DNA from: Bordetella parapertussis
GTDB lineage: Bacteria > Pseudomonadota > Gammaproteobacteria > Burkholderiales > SG8-39
Reading direction: 5' to 3'
DNA length: 46,288 nt
Assembly (NCBI GenBank): GCA_945861875.1
Contig: CAMAWC010000023.1
Coordinates: 1-46,288, forward strand
The translations under genes and the position numbers were made by a program. The notes below the pieces were generated by a model. It was not told where the DNA came from. It did not search any database and was given only the letters and a program-made list of their open reading frames with translations. Shown piece after piece: positions 1 through 8,310 of this stretch (position 1 is the stretch's first letter; each line of letters opens with the position of its first letter).

Positions 1-663
1 AACGTCGAGCGCCTGCGCCAGCTCGAGAGCTTCAAGCGCGTCGTGGCGCCCTTCGCCGGCGTCATCACGCGCCGCAACGTCGACACCGGCGACCTGATCG
101 ACGCGGGCGGCGGCAGCGGCCGCACCCTGTTCGTGCTGACCCAGACCGATCCGCTGCGCATTTACGTCAACGTGCCGCAGGCCTATGCGCAACTGATAAA
201 ACCGGGGCAGAAGGTCACCCTGGCCCAGGCTGAATTGCGCGGCAAGACCTTCGCGGGCGAGATAGCACGCACCGCCGGTGCTATCGACACCGCCACACGC
301 TCGATGCAAATCGAGATCAGCCTGCCCAACCGCGAGGGGGAGTTGCTGCCCGGCGCCTATGTGCAGGTATCGCTGCCACTGCAAACGAGCATCCAGGCGC
401 TGACCATGGCCACCGGCACGCTGATCTTTCGCAGCGAAGGCATGCGTGTCGCCGTGGTCGATGAGCAGGGCCGCATCAAGCTGCGGCCGGTGAAGATCGG
501 CCGCAATTACGGCGAAAACGTCGAGGTGCTGGAGGGGGTAAGCGCCAAGGACAGGCTGGTACTCAACCCTTCGGATTCGCTCGTCGACGGCGACCAGGTG
601 GAAGTGGTGGTCGCGCCCCCGCCTGCGGCCAAGGCGGCACCCGCGGGCAAGGAAAAATCGTGA
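1..663 (+). CDS. RND efflux periplasmic adaptor (membrane fusion protein), 5' partial
   Basis: The reading frame is open from base 1, so the N-terminus lies outside the window; only the last 220 residues are present. They hold the end of the lipoyl/barrel-sandwich region (VVAPFAGVITRRNVDTGDLI), the beta-barrel domain (LRIYVNVPQ ... VTLAQAELRG) and the membrane-proximal domain (TRSMQIEISLPN ... LLPGAYVQVSLPL), the usual order of AcrA/MdtA-type adaptors. In that family the protein bridges an inner-membrane RND pump and an outer-membrane channel. It overlaps the next gene by 4 bp (GTGA at 660-663), so the two are translationally coupled. The pump gene is not downstream, so it is inferred to lie upstream. 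Substrate unknown. The Ala/Pro/Lys-rich tail (PPPAAKAAPAGKEKS) is probably disordered. Confidence 0.9.
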   Translation, partial: NVERLRQLESFKRVVAPFAGVITRRNVDTGDLIDAGGGSGRTLFVLTQTDPLRIYVNVPQAYAQLIKPGQKVTLAQAELRGKTFAGEIARTAGAIDTATRSMQIEISLPNREGELLPGAYVQVSLPLQTSIQALTMATGTLIFRSEGMRVAVVDEQGRIKLRPVKIGRNYGENVEVLEGVSAKDRLVLNPSDSLVDGDQVEVVVAPPPAAKAAPAGKEKS

Positions 664-2114
664 CACTGCCGCATGCACTGCCGCGAATCCGGGCGGTCGC
701 AGGCGCGGCGCTCGGCGCGCTCCTGGCAGCCTGCGCCGTCGGCCCCAACTACAACAAGCCGCAGCTGGAAATGCCGGTGGCCTGGAAGGTCGAGGCGCCG
801 TGGCGCGAGGGCACCCCCAACGACAGGGCCGACAAGGGTGAATGGTGGAAACGCTTCGGCGATCCGCAGCTCGACGCCCTCGAACAAAAGGCGCTCGAGG
901 GCAGCCCCACCCTCGAACTGGCCAGCGCGCGGCTGGCGCAGTCGAACGCGGCGCTCGCCGCGGCGACCGCCGGCCTGTATCCGCAAGTGAGCATAGGTGC
1001 GCGCGACTCACGCACCCGGATTTCAGCCAACCGGCCCCTCACCAACAATACCTCGCCCAACTTCACCACCACGCAAAGCGACTACCTGCTCATACTCGCG
1101 GCCACTTATGAAGCCGACCTGTTCGGGCGCGTGCAGCGCACGGTCGAGGGCGCGCGCGCCTCGGCCGAACAGTCGGCGGCCGATTTTGAAAACATCCGCC
1201 TGATATTGACCGCCGATCTTGCCACCGCCTACTTCAACCTGCGTTCGGTCGACATTGAACTGGATGTGCTGTCCCGGGCGATCAAGCTGCAACGCCAATC
1301 GCTCGAAGTGGCCGCCACACGCCATGACCTGGGCGCCACCTCCGGTCTTGATGTGGCGCAACAGCAGGCACTGCTCGACAACACGCTGACCCAGGTCGAC
1401 GTGTTGCGCCGGCAGCGTGCCCAGTTCGAACATGCCATCGCCACCCTGACAGGCACGCCAGCGCCGCTGTTCTCGCTGGCAGCGCAGAGCAAGGTCGTCG
1501 CGCCGCCGGTGATCCCCATCGGCATACCCTCGGATGTGCTCGAACGGCGGCCGGATGTCGCCGCCGCGGAACGGGCCATGGCGGCGGCCAACGCCCAGAT
1601 CGGGGTCGCCACCGCCGCTTTTTACCCGAGCATCCTGCTTGGCGGGTATTACGGCAACGAGAGCCGCATACTCGATTCGCTGTTCTCCATACCGAGCTAC
1701 GTCTGGTCGCTGGGCGCATCGCTGGTACAGCCCTTGTTCGACGGCGGCCGCATCCGCGCCAACGTCGAAAATGCCAGCGCCGGCTACAAAGCGGCGGCGG
1801 CCAACTACCGGCGCATCGTGCTCACCGCGATGCAGGAAGCCGAGGACGGCATCATCGGTGCAGCGGCGCTCGAACGCGCGCACACCCAGTCACTGGTTGC
1901 GGCAAAGAGTTCGGCGCGTGTCCTTGAACTGGCGACCGCGCGATACTCGGGCGGCCTGGGAACCTCGCTCGATGTGATCACGGCGGAGCAGGCCGTCCTC
2001 AACACCGAGCGCCTGTCGGCGCAACTGCAAGGCCAGCGCCTGCTCGCCTCGGTGTTCCTGATAAAGGCGCTGGGCGGCGACTGGCAGGGCCCGAAAAAAG
2101 TCGCCGCAGAGTAG
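660..2114 (+). CDS. Outer-membrane efflux lipoprotein, NodT/OprM family
   Basis: A 484-residue TolC-like outer membrane factor that should form the exit duct of the tripartite pump whose adaptor ends just upstream. The start is the GTG at 660, which overlaps the adaptor stop. The N-terminus is a lipoprotein signal with lipobox LAAC (Cys25) followed by AVGPNYNKP, typical of NodT-family proteins. Two outer-membrane efflux repeats follow: roughly residues 75-270, and 290-475 beginning at the family motif DVLERRPDVAAAERAMAAANAQIGVA (about 292-317; key residues R-R-P-D-V). Length matches the family. The pump type and substrate cannot be read from this protein. Confidence 0.92.
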   Translation: MTLPHALPRIRAVAGAALGALLAACAVGPNYNKPQLEMPVAWKVEAPWREGTPNDRADKGEWWKRFGDPQLDALEQKALEGSPTLELASARLAQSNAALAAATAGLYPQVSIGARDSRTRISANRPLTNNTSPNFTTTQSDYLLILAATYEADLFGRVQRTVEGARASAEQSAADFENIRLILTADLATAYFNLRSVDIELDVLSRAIKLQRQSLEVAATRHDLGATSGLDVAQQQALLDNTLTQVDVLRRQRAQFEHAIATLTGTPAPLFSLAAQSKVVAPPVIPIGIPSDVLERRPDVAAAERAMAAANAQIGVATAAFYPSILLGGYYGNESRILDSLFSIPSYVWSLGASLVQPLFDGGRIRANVENASAGYKAAAANYRRIVLTAMQEAEDGIIGAAALERAHTQSLVAAKSSARVLELATARYSGGLGTSLDVITAEQAVLNTERLSAQLQGQRLLASVFLIKALGGDWQGPKKVAAE

Positions 2115-2145
2115 CACGGTATTAGGGGTTGGCGCCGCGTGCGTT

Positions 2146-3045
2146 TTACTGCACGGTCCTGCGCGCCGACCAGGGCTCCCGCCCGCCACCCTGCACCGCC
2201 AGTTCCCCCTTCATTTCCCGCTCACCAGCCTTGCCGCTGAACTGCATCAATTTGCCCTGGGCAAGAATGCCGAAACGCACCTCCTCGCCCTTGACGACAA
2301 AATCGCGCAGCGGGTGGGTTTCAGTGCCGATGTGGACAAAACCGGTGAGCACCTCCGCAGTCTGCGTGACGCTGATCGCCACCGGTGCGGCCGTCGGTGA
2401 CGAAATCAGCGACTTGGGCAGCGTGAGTTCCCAGCGTCCACCCAGGCGCGCCGGCACCACGTAGTAATAGAGCACAGTGCGGGTGGTGCCGCTGATGGCT
2501 TCTTTTTCGGCAACGTCCAGCGTCAGCACCTTGTCCGGCGGCCACGGCGTCAGGGCGTAATCATGCGAGATGATGCGCGAACCGGGCTTCAACTCGGCGC
2601 GGAACTTGGGCACCAGCAGCGGCACAAACTTCGGCAGCAGGTAAAGCGTGATGACACTGGCTTCGCGGTAATCGGCCTGGAACAGGTCGGCGGCGCGAAA
2701 TGACACGCGGTCGGCAACACCCGCCTCTTTTGCCTGCTTGTTCGCCAGCTCTACCAGTTGCGGCTGGATCTCTATGCCGACGCCGCGCGCGCCGTAGCGC
2801 TTGGCCGCGGTGATCACCAGGCGGCCGTCACCGGAGCCAAGGTCATAGACGACATCGTCCTTGTTGATGTCGGCCATCTTGAGAAACTCATCGACGATGG
2901 GCCAGGGTGTGGGCACGTAGGGACCGGCGATGACGCCCTTGGTCTCGCCCGCCGGCTCGGGCTTGGCGGTCTGCGCAGTGGCGGCGAGTGCGAAGCCGAG
3001 CAGCAATGCCGCGACCGGTATTGCGGTTAAATTGCAGTTCTTCAT
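2146..3045 (-). CDS. Class I SAM-dependent methyltransferase with predicted signal peptide
   Basis: A 299-residue protein starting at the ATG at 3045. A longer frame exists, but this start has a purine-rich leader (GGGGAAAGAACAGG) and gives a clear N-terminal hydrophobic segment ending in ATAQT, which looks like a signal peptide. The methyltransferase core follows: a PYVPTPWPIVDEFL entry helix, SAM-binding motif I VVYDLGSGDGR near residues 66-76, acidic VGIEIQP after strand 2, and the ISHDYAL region. The C-terminal ~100 residues are a beta-rich extension of unknown role. Export of a SAM-dependent enzyme is puzzling because SAM is cytoplasmic; the segment may instead be an anchor. It is last of three minus-strand genes (aldolase, cupin-like, this one), 23 bp after the cupin gene. 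Methyl acceptor unknown. Confidence 0.8.
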   Translation of the reverse strand: MKNCNLTAIPVAALLLGFALAATAQTAKPEPAGETKGVIAGPYVPTPWPIVDEFLKMADINKDDVVYDLGSGDGRLVITAAKRYGARGVGIEIQPQLVELANKQAKEAGVADRVSFRAADLFQADYREASVITLYLLPKFVPLLVPKFRAELKPGSRIISHDYALTPWPPDKVLTLDVAEKEAISGTTRTVLYYYVVPARLGGRWELTLPKSLISSPTAAPVAISVTQTAEVLTGFVHIGTETHPLRDFVVKGEEVRFGILAQGKLMQFSGKAGEREMKGELAVQGGGREPWSARRTVQ

Positions 3046-3068
3046 GCCTGTTCTTTCCCCACGCAAAA

Positions 3069-3593
3069 TTAGCGGTAATCGTCGCGCACTTCGCGCGCCG
3101 AATGAAACGCCACCACGGTGCAATCGCCGGGCCCGGGTGCGTTGGACTTGTGCCACACGCCCGGCGGCACCAGGTGCCACAGGTTCTCCAGCACCTGGTT
3201 CTCCGGCGATTGCACCGCGCCCTCGCCGTAGCGGTCGATGCGCCAGCCCGCTTCGGTCTGCACGTGGGTTTCCACCGGGCCGTCGAGCACCAGCAGCACC
3301 TGCGTGCTGTTGGGATGACGTTCGACCGCGGTGTCCACGCCGGCACGGCTGACCGCGACGCGAATGGTCGCCGCCGACGCCGGAACGGCAACGCCCGACC
3401 CGACTTCAAGGCCGGCCGGATCCAGGGCTATGAAGGTGGAGCGCAACGCCGGGTCGAGCCGCAGGCGCGCCGCGGCCTCGGACTGGGCGCGGCGCAGCGC
3501 CGCCAGCACGCCCGGCTGCATGGCAAAGCGCTGCAATTCTTCTATGGCATCACGCGCGCCCGGCGTGATGCTCTGGTTGCTCAAACCGGCCAA
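3069..3593 (-). CDS. Cupin-like hypothetical protein
   Basis: A 174-residue protein. The C-terminal two thirds resemble a single small beta-barrel (cupin) domain: ERHPNSTQVLLVLDGPVETHVQ, then WHLVPPGVWHKSNAPG and a closing CTVVAFHSA strand. Histidines are present but the canonical cupin motif 1 (GxxxxxHxH) is incomplete, so metal binding is uncertain. The N-terminal ~60 residues are helical and rich in Ala, Arg and Leu. It lies 5 bp downstream of the class II aldolase and 23 bp upstream of the methyltransferase, so the three are probably one transcript. The specific function is not recognised; a sensor or isomerase-like partner of the aldolase is only inference. Confidence 0.7.
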   Translation of the reverse strand: MAGLSNQSITPGARDAIEELQRFAMQPGVLAALRRAQSEAAARLRLDPALRSTFIALDPAGLEVGSGVAVPASAATIRVAVSRAGVDTAVERHPNSTQVLLVLDGPVETHVQTEAGWRIDRYGEGAVQSPENQVLENLWHLVPPGVWHKSNAPGPGDCTVVAFHSAREVRDDYR

Positions 3594-3598
3594 AACGA

Positions 3599-4366
3599 CT
3601 ATTCGGCGTAGCCGGGCAATTCGCGATCGAGCACGCGCATCATCGCCTCAAAATACAGGCGGTCGCGCTCGACCTTGGAATGGCGGTCATCGGTCGCCGG
3701 GGCCTGCACCTTCGCGATGATGTCGTCACCGAGTATTTCCAGCGGTCGGCCGGTGCCCATGGCCAGCACCTGGGTACGGCAGACGCGCTCGAGCTTGTAC
3801 AGGCGGCGATAGGCCTGGGCGATGGTGTCGCCGGTAACGAGGATGCCGTGGTTTTTCATGAACACGATGGGCTTATTGCCCATCAATGCCGCAAGGCGCT
3901 CGCCCTCCTCGAGGAAGTCGGCGGTACCTTCATAGGTGTCGTCGTAGGCGATGTGGCCGTGAAAAAACGCCGCGGTCTGGTTGGCCGGCAGCAGGCGGTT
4001 GTCCTTGAGCATGTTGAGCGCCACCGCCCAGGTCTGGTGGGTGTGCAGCACCACGCGCGCGCCGGTGATGCGGTGGATGGGCGCGTGTATGCACTGCGCC
4101 GAGAGCTCGACCACGCCCTCGCCCTCGAGCGTCTTGCCCGACTCGTCAAATACGATCATGTCGCTCGCCCGCGCCTCCGACCAGTGCAGGCCAAAGGGCA
4201 GTATCAGGTACTGGCCCTCGCGGCCTGGGACTGTCACGGTGAAATGGTTGTCTATGCCCTCATCAAGGTCATCCAGGACGGCCAGGCGGTGGGCTGCGGC
4301 CAGCTGGATCCTCGCCTGGGTGACCGGGTCGATGGCGCGCGATGAGGAAATCGGATGAACGGACAT
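3599..4366 (-). CDS. Class II aldolase/adducin family protein
   Basis: A 255-residue protein from the ATG at 4366; the frame extends further upstream, but the homologous region begins shortly after MSVHPISS. Class II aldolase fold features in order: LAAAHRLAVLDDLDEGIDNHFTV near residues 23-45, an HTHQTWAVAL zinc-site segment (two metal-ligand His), HGHIAYDDTYEG, and FMKNHGILVTG with the third metal-ligand His and a conserved N-H-G. Family members are zinc-dependent aldolases, epimerases or decarboxylases on small hydroxy-acids and sugar phosphates. No phosphate-specific signature could be assigned, and the substrate is not predictable. It is first gene of a minus-strand trio and is divergent from the GNAT gene, with about 120 bp between them for promoters. 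Confidence 0.87.
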   Translation of the reverse strand: MSVHPISSSRAIDPVTQARIQLAAAHRLAVLDDLDEGIDNHFTVTVPGREGQYLILPFGLHWSEARASDMIVFDESGKTLEGEGVVELSAQCIHAPIHRITGARVVLHTHQTWAVALNMLKDNRLLPANQTAAFFHGHIAYDDTYEGTADFLEEGERLAALMGNKPIVFMKNHGILVTGDTIAQAYRRLYKLERVCRTQVLAMGTGRPLEILGDDIIAKVQAPATDDRHSKVERDRLYFEAMMRVLDRELPGYAE

Positions 4367-4485
4367 GGGAGCCTCGCAAATTGGGGGACGGGCGCAGTAT
4401 AGCAAGCGGGGCAGCGCGGTTATAGTATGGGGCTGGCGCCCCCGCAGCGCGGCCACAGTACGCTTTTTGTATAACGGAAACCGCA

Positions 4486-5085
4486 ATGGATGCACCGAAA
4501 AACATGCGCGTCACGCCGGTTACGCTATCCGGCAGGGTGGTCCGGCTCGAACCGCTGGGCCTGGAACATGTGCCAGGCCTCGTCCGCGTCGGCCTTGACC
4601 CGGAACTATGGCGCTGGATCCCGACGCAGGTTAGCAATGCCGAAGAAATGCTCGCCTACGTGCAGGCCGCGCTCACCGAACAGAAAAACGGCGTGTCGCT
4701 GCCCTTTGCCATTGTCGCGCAGGCGACCGCTGAAGCCATAGGCTGTACGCGCTACATGAACATCGTGCCGGCCCATCGGCGGCTGGAAATCGGCTCGACC
4801 TGGCTCACCGCCGCCGCCCAGTGCAGCGGCGCCAACACCGAGGCCAAGCTGCTGCTGCTAACCCACGCCTTTGACGTAATGGGCGCCAACCGCGTCGAAT
4901 TGAAGACCGACGCACTCAATACCAGATCACGCCGGGCCATTACGCGCATCGGCGCCACCGAGGAGGGCCTGTTCCGCAAGCATGTGGTCTGTGCTTCGGG
5001 GCGGGTGCGCGACACGGTGTATTTTTCCATCATCGATACCGAATGGCCGGCGGTGAAGGCGCGCCTCACCACCATGCTGCGCTAG
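4486..5085 (+). CDS. GNAT family N-acetyltransferase (RimJ/RimL-like)
   Basis: A 199-residue acetyltransferase. It begins with the RimL-type strand (TLSGRVVRLEPLGLEHVPGL), continues with FAIVAQATAEAIGCTRYMNI and LEIGSTWL, and ends with motif B-like NRVELKTDALNTRSRRAITRIGATEEGLFRKH, where the N-x-x-S/A-R-R-A-I pattern lines the acetyl-CoA site of this subfamily. Motif A (usually Q/R-x-x-G-x-G/A) is degenerate here: AAQCSGANTEAKLLLL. Such enzymes acetylate protein N-termini, antibiotics or small amines; the substrate is not evident. The gene stands alone, divergent from the aldolase operon and followed by a repeat-containing gap. Confidence 0.85.
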   Translation: MDAPKNMRVTPVTLSGRVVRLEPLGLEHVPGLVRVGLDPELWRWIPTQVSNAEEMLAYVQAALTEQKNGVSLPFAIVAQATAEAIGCTRYMNIVPAHRRLEIGSTWLTAAAQCSGANTEAKLLLLTHAFDVMGANRVELKTDALNTRSRRAITRIGATEEGLFRKHVVCASGRVRDTVYFSIIDTEWPAVKARLTTMLR

Positions 5086-5093
5086 CGCACACC

Positions 5094-5128
5094 GGCTGGA
5101 AAGCCGCGACTGGCGGACATCTCCAGCC
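5094..5128. repeat. Short hairpin repeat of the GGCTGGAAA...TTCCAGCC family
   Basis: The segment runs from GGCTGGAAAGCCG to TCTCCAGCC, with complementary ends GGCTGGA and TCCAGCC. Similar palindromes occur at 23045-23077, 45495-45525 and 46227-46257, and half-copies occur near 20070 and 32570. The family always sits just outside a coding end or at the edge of a larger repeat cluster. A role as a transcription terminator is possible, but no T-run follows. Confidence 0.6.
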
Positions 5129-5143
5129 ATTGTCCCCGCTGCG

Positions 5144-5290
5144 CGTCATTGCGAGTAGGCGAAGCCGATGCCCCGAAGGCAATCCCCGGAGGGTGCGCGG
5201 CAATCTTGTGGTGTTGCGACAGTAGTAACAAGAAACAAGAGTAACAAGAAACAAGAACGACAAAATTGCTTCGCCGCGCTCGCAAAGACA
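5144..5290. repeat. REP-like inverted element CGTCATTGCGAG... with internal 16-bp duplication
   Basis: The left end CGTCATTGCGAGTAGGCGAAG and right end ATTGCTTCGCCGCGCTCGCAAAGACA are imperfect inverted copies, a pattern common between genes in Betaproteobacteria; a related single arm lies at 22992-23031. The interior holds a direct repeat AGTAACAAGAAACAAG twice in tandem around 5222-5255. The whole 286-bp gap between the GNAT and PhyH genes contains nothing else recognisable apart from the hairpin at 5094. Confidence 0.6.
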
Positions 5291-5371
5291 GCTGTGGACG
5301 GGCAACGTTGATATGCTTATTATTGCCCGGGAAACTGAATCTCCTCGACGGCCCTGACAAACGGTACACCG

Positions 5372-6223
5372 GTGAACAAGCAGAACGAACAGCACGACGC
5401 ACGCGCCCTGTCGCAAGCCCAGGTCGAGCGCTATCGCGAGCGCGGCATCCTGCATCCGCTGCGGGCCTTCCCCGCGGCAGAGGCCGCCGCCCTGCACGCG
5501 CGCTACCAGGCGCAGGCGGACTTGATAAAGGGCCGCAACAACATCAAGCCCCACCTCTTGTTCACCTGGCTCGACGCACTGGTGCGCGATGCGCGCATCC
5601 TCGACCAGGTCGAGAGCCTGCTCGGCCCCAACCTGTTTTGCTGGAGCTCGCAGTTCTTCGCCAAGCCGGCGGGCGACACGGCCTATGTCAGCTGGCACCA
5701 GGACGCGACCTACTGGGGGCTTTCGTCCAACGACGTGCTCACCGCCTGGGTGGCGCTGACACCGAGCACGCGCGAATCGGGCTGCATGCAGGTGGTCGAG
5801 TCAACGCACCACGCGCAGGTGCCGCATGAGGACCGCTTTGACGAGGCCAATCTGCTTTCGCGCGGCCAGGAGATCGCCGTAAAAGTGGATCCTGCCCGGG
5901 TCGTCAACGTCGAACTGCAGCCGGGTGAAATGTCGCTGCACCACGTGCTGCTCTTTCACGGTTCGGAGACCAACCGCACGGCGTACCCGCGCGTGGGCTT
6001 TGCCATACGCTATGCCGCGACCCATGTGCGCCAGCTCGGCCCCATACGCGACAGCGCGCTGCTGGTGCGCGGCCGCGACGACTACGGCTACGCCGATGCC
6101 GAACAAGCGCCCGAGGCCGACCTGCATCCGCACGCCAAGTCGCGCCACGGCACCATCATCGAGAACAAGATGAAGGTCCTCTACGCCGGCTCGACGGCGC
6201 GCGGCAAGCTGGGCCGCGGCTGA
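5372..6223 (+). CDS. Phytanoyl-CoA dioxygenase (PhyH) family Fe(II)/2-oxoglutarate oxygenase
   Basis: A 283-residue protein starting with GTG at 5372. The jelly-roll iron site is visible: WHQD gives His109 and Asp111, and FHGSETNRT gives the distal His196; Arg207 in YPRVGFAIRY is the expected 2-oxoglutarate anchor. PhyH-family enzymes hydroxylate or halogenate many small molecules and siderophore or natural-product intermediates, so the name does not mean a phytanoyl-CoA substrate. It heads a run of six same-strand genes with short gaps (22-63 bp) whose products suggest import and oxidation of an organic acid or sugar-like compound. Confidence 0.9.
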   Translation: MNKQNEQHDARALSQAQVERYRERGILHPLRAFPAAEAAALHARYQAQADLIKGRNNIKPHLLFTWLDALVRDARILDQVESLLGPNLFCWSSQFFAKPAGDTAYVSWHQDATYWGLSSNDVLTAWVALTPSTRESGCMQVVESTHHAQVPHEDRFDEANLLSRGQEIAVKVDPARVVNVELQPGEMSLHHVLLFHGSETNRTAYPRVGFAIRYAATHVRQLGPIRDSALLVRGRDDYGYADAEQAPEADLHPHAKSRHGTIIENKMKVLYAGSTARGKLGRG

Positions 6224-6258
6224 GCCCGCACCCGTCAATCCGTTCCGGAGAAAATGCC

Positions 6259-7251
6259 TTGCCCCTTTCCGTAGTCATCGTCGGCATTACCCATTGGCAT
6301 GCGCCGCGTTATGTGCGCATGCTGGGCGCGCGCGGCGTACGCCTGCTCGGCGCATCCGACGCCGATGCGCAGGCCGGCGCCGCCGCCGCGGCAAAGCACG
6401 GCATTGCCTTCGAGCCTGACACCGCCCGCCTGCTGGAGAAGTTGCGCCCGGATCTTGCCGTGGTGCTGCCGCGCCACGACCAGGCGACAGTCGAGATCAC
6501 CGCGGTGGCCGACCACGCCATCCCCATGCTGGTGGAAAAGCCGATGGGCCGCAATGCCGCAGAAGCGCGTGCTTCCGCCGACGCCATTCGCCGTTCCGGC
6601 GTGTTCGCCTCGGTGTGCTTTCCCAACCGCCACCTTGGCATCTGGGATGCCTATCGCGAGCTGCTTGCCGCCGACGCGCTTGGCACGCTGATGCACGCGC
6701 ACTTTCGCACCATCAACGGCCCGCCCTCGCGCTACCTCGACTACGGCGTGCCCTGGATGCTTGATCCTGCAGCCTCGGGCGGCGGCGTGTTGCGCAACCT
6801 GGGCATCCACGGCGCCGATGCCATCGCCACGCTGGCGGGCGCTCGCGCCCTCACCCTCGCCGGCGGGCGTACCAGCAGCATTGGCTATCACGGCCCCGTG
6901 GAAGATTTCGCCGCCGGCATGTTCACCACCGCCGACGGCTTTGTCGCCACCATGGAGGCGGGCTACACCTATGCCAACATGCAGGAGGGCGGTGACTACG
7001 AGTGGCGCATCGCCGCCACCGGCGCCTACCTGCACGAATGCAACGGCCGGCTGCGGGTGCACCGCCGCGGCGCCACGCTGCAGGAGCGCGCGGTGCCGCC
7101 ACCGTCGCTGGCTTACGAAATCATGGTGAACGCTGCGCTGGATGCCTTTGAGTCCGGCGCCGCGCCGCCCTCACCGGCCGACGATTGCGTGCGGGCGGTT
7201 GAATTGCAGGACATGATTTACAAGGCCGCGAATCCAACGGTAGAGCAATAG
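6259..7251 (+). CDS. Gfo/Idh/MocA family oxidoreductase
   Basis: A 330-residue NAD(P)-dependent dehydrogenase-like protein. The start is TTG at 6259, preceded by CCGGAG at good spacing; the nearby ATG at 6254 is in another frame and stops at once. The N-terminal Rossmann half contains the family lysine motif VEKPMG (Glu93, Lys94, Pro95), and the C-terminal alpha/beta half includes GVLRNLGIHGADAI, where the His is a typical catalytic residue. The dinucleotide loop reads VGITHWH rather than the usual GxGxxG, which is atypical. It lies 35 bp after the PhyH gene and 23 bp before the Bug protein gene, so it is probably in the same operon. The substrate is likely a polyol or sugar acid, but unproven. 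Confidence 0.88.
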   Translation: MPLSVVIVGITHWHAPRYVRMLGARGVRLLGASDADAQAGAAAAAKHGIAFEPDTARLLEKLRPDLAVVLPRHDQATVEITAVADHAIPMLVEKPMGRNAAEARASADAIRRSGVFASVCFPNRHLGIWDAYRELLAADALGTLMHAHFRTINGPPSRYLDYGVPWMLDPAASGGGVLRNLGIHGADAIATLAGARALTLAGGRTSSIGYHGPVEDFAAGMFTTADGFVATMEAGYTYANMQEGGDYEWRIAATGAYLHECNGRLRVHRRGATLQERAVPPPSLAYEIMVNAALDAFESGAAPPSPADDCVRAVELQDMIYKAANPTVEQ

Positions 7252-7274
7252 CAGTTCCATCCAAGGAGCAAGCA

Positions 7275-8288
7275 ATGATTGCGACACGCATCAGCCGTAG
7301 TCCATCCCGAGTGGCCATGACAATGCTCGGTCTCGGTCTCACCGTGCTGCATTTCGCCGCCGTGCCGTTCAATACGGCGCACGCCCAGGACGCCTACCCG
7401 TCCAAGCCGATACGCCTGGTCGTGCCCTATCCACCAGGCGGCATGGGCGACATCGTCACCCGCATGCTGGTGCCCAAATGGAGCGAGCTGCTGAAGCAGC
7501 AAATCATCGTCGACAACCGCGGCGGCGGCGGCAGCAACATCGGCATAGACATGGTGGCCAAGGCCGCAGCCGACGGCTACACCATGGGCCTGTTCGACAC
7601 GGCCATCGCCGTCAACGCCTCGCTCTACGCCAAGCTGCCCTACGACGCGCAGCGCGACCTTGCCCCGCTGATGGTGGTGGCGCGCGGCCCGCTGGTGCTG
7701 GTGGTCAATGCGTCCGTGCCGGCGAACAGTGTGGCCGAACTCATCGCCCTGGCGCGCGCAAAACCCGGATCGCTCTCCTACGCCTCGGCCGGCAGCGGCT
7801 CGCCCGTCCACCTTGCCGGCGAAATGTTCAAGACCGCGATCGGCGCGGACATCCTGCACATACCCTACAAGGGTGCGGGACCCGCGGTGGTGGACGTGAT
7901 CGGCGGGCAGGTGCCGATGATGTTTGCGCTGCCGGGCACGGCGCGCCCGCATATCGCCTCGGGCAAGATGCGCCCGCTGGCGATCACCGGCGCGCAGCGC
8001 TTCAAGGGCCTGCCCAACGTGCCGACCTTCGCCGAAGAGGGCATCAAGGGCATGGACGCGACGCTGATAGTCGGCTTCATGCTGCCGGCAAAAACCCCGC
8101 CGGCCATCATCGCCACGCTGCACGATGCGCTTGCCAGCGTGCTCAAATCGGCCGAAATCACCGATCGCCTCGGCGAGCTTGCCCTCAACGTTGTCGGCGC
8201 CAGCCCGGAGCGCTCGAGCACGCTGTTGCGCGAGGAAACCGAGCTCTGGGCAAAGGTCGTCAAAAGCTCCGGCGCCAAGGCCGAGTAG
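7275..8288 (+). CDS. Bug/TctC family periplasmic substrate-binding protein
   Basis: A 337-residue protein with a long signal peptide ending near AHAQD. The mature part opens with AYPSKPIRLVVPYPPGGMGD, the hallmark of Bug proteins, and continues with IVDNRGGGGSNIG, AADGYTM, LSYASAGSGSPVHLAGEMF and HIPYKGAGPAVVDVIGGQV, which frame the ligand pocket. Bug proteins bind carboxylated or amide ligands in the periplasm; most are orphans, and no TctA/TctB membrane partners are present here. AAGGAG lies before the ATG. It is the third gene of the six-gene operon and is presumably the uptake or sensing component for its substrate. Confidence 0.92.
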   Translation: MIATRISRSPSRVAMTMLGLGLTVLHFAAVPFNTAHAQDAYPSKPIRLVVPYPPGGMGDIVTRMLVPKWSELLKQQIIVDNRGGGGSNIGIDMVAKAAADGYTMGLFDTAIAVNASLYAKLPYDAQRDLAPLMVVARGPLVLVVNASVPANSVAELIALARAKPGSLSYASAGSGSPVHLAGEMFKTAIGADILHIPYKGAGPAVVDVIGGQVPMMFALPGTARPHIASGKMRPLAITGAQRFKGLPNVPTFAEEGIKGMDATLIVGFMLPAKTPPAIIATLHDALASVLKSAEITDRLGELALNVVGASPERSSTLLREETELWAKVVKSSGAKAE

Positions 8289-8310
8289 TCCGGCACAAAG
8301 GAACATCGCA

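Noticed and set aside
1023..1883. 286-residue minus-strand open frame inside the NodT-type gene
   Set aside because: It lies wholly antisense to a well-supported gene and its composition (Arg/Gly/Asp-rich) has no family features; high-GC shadow frame.
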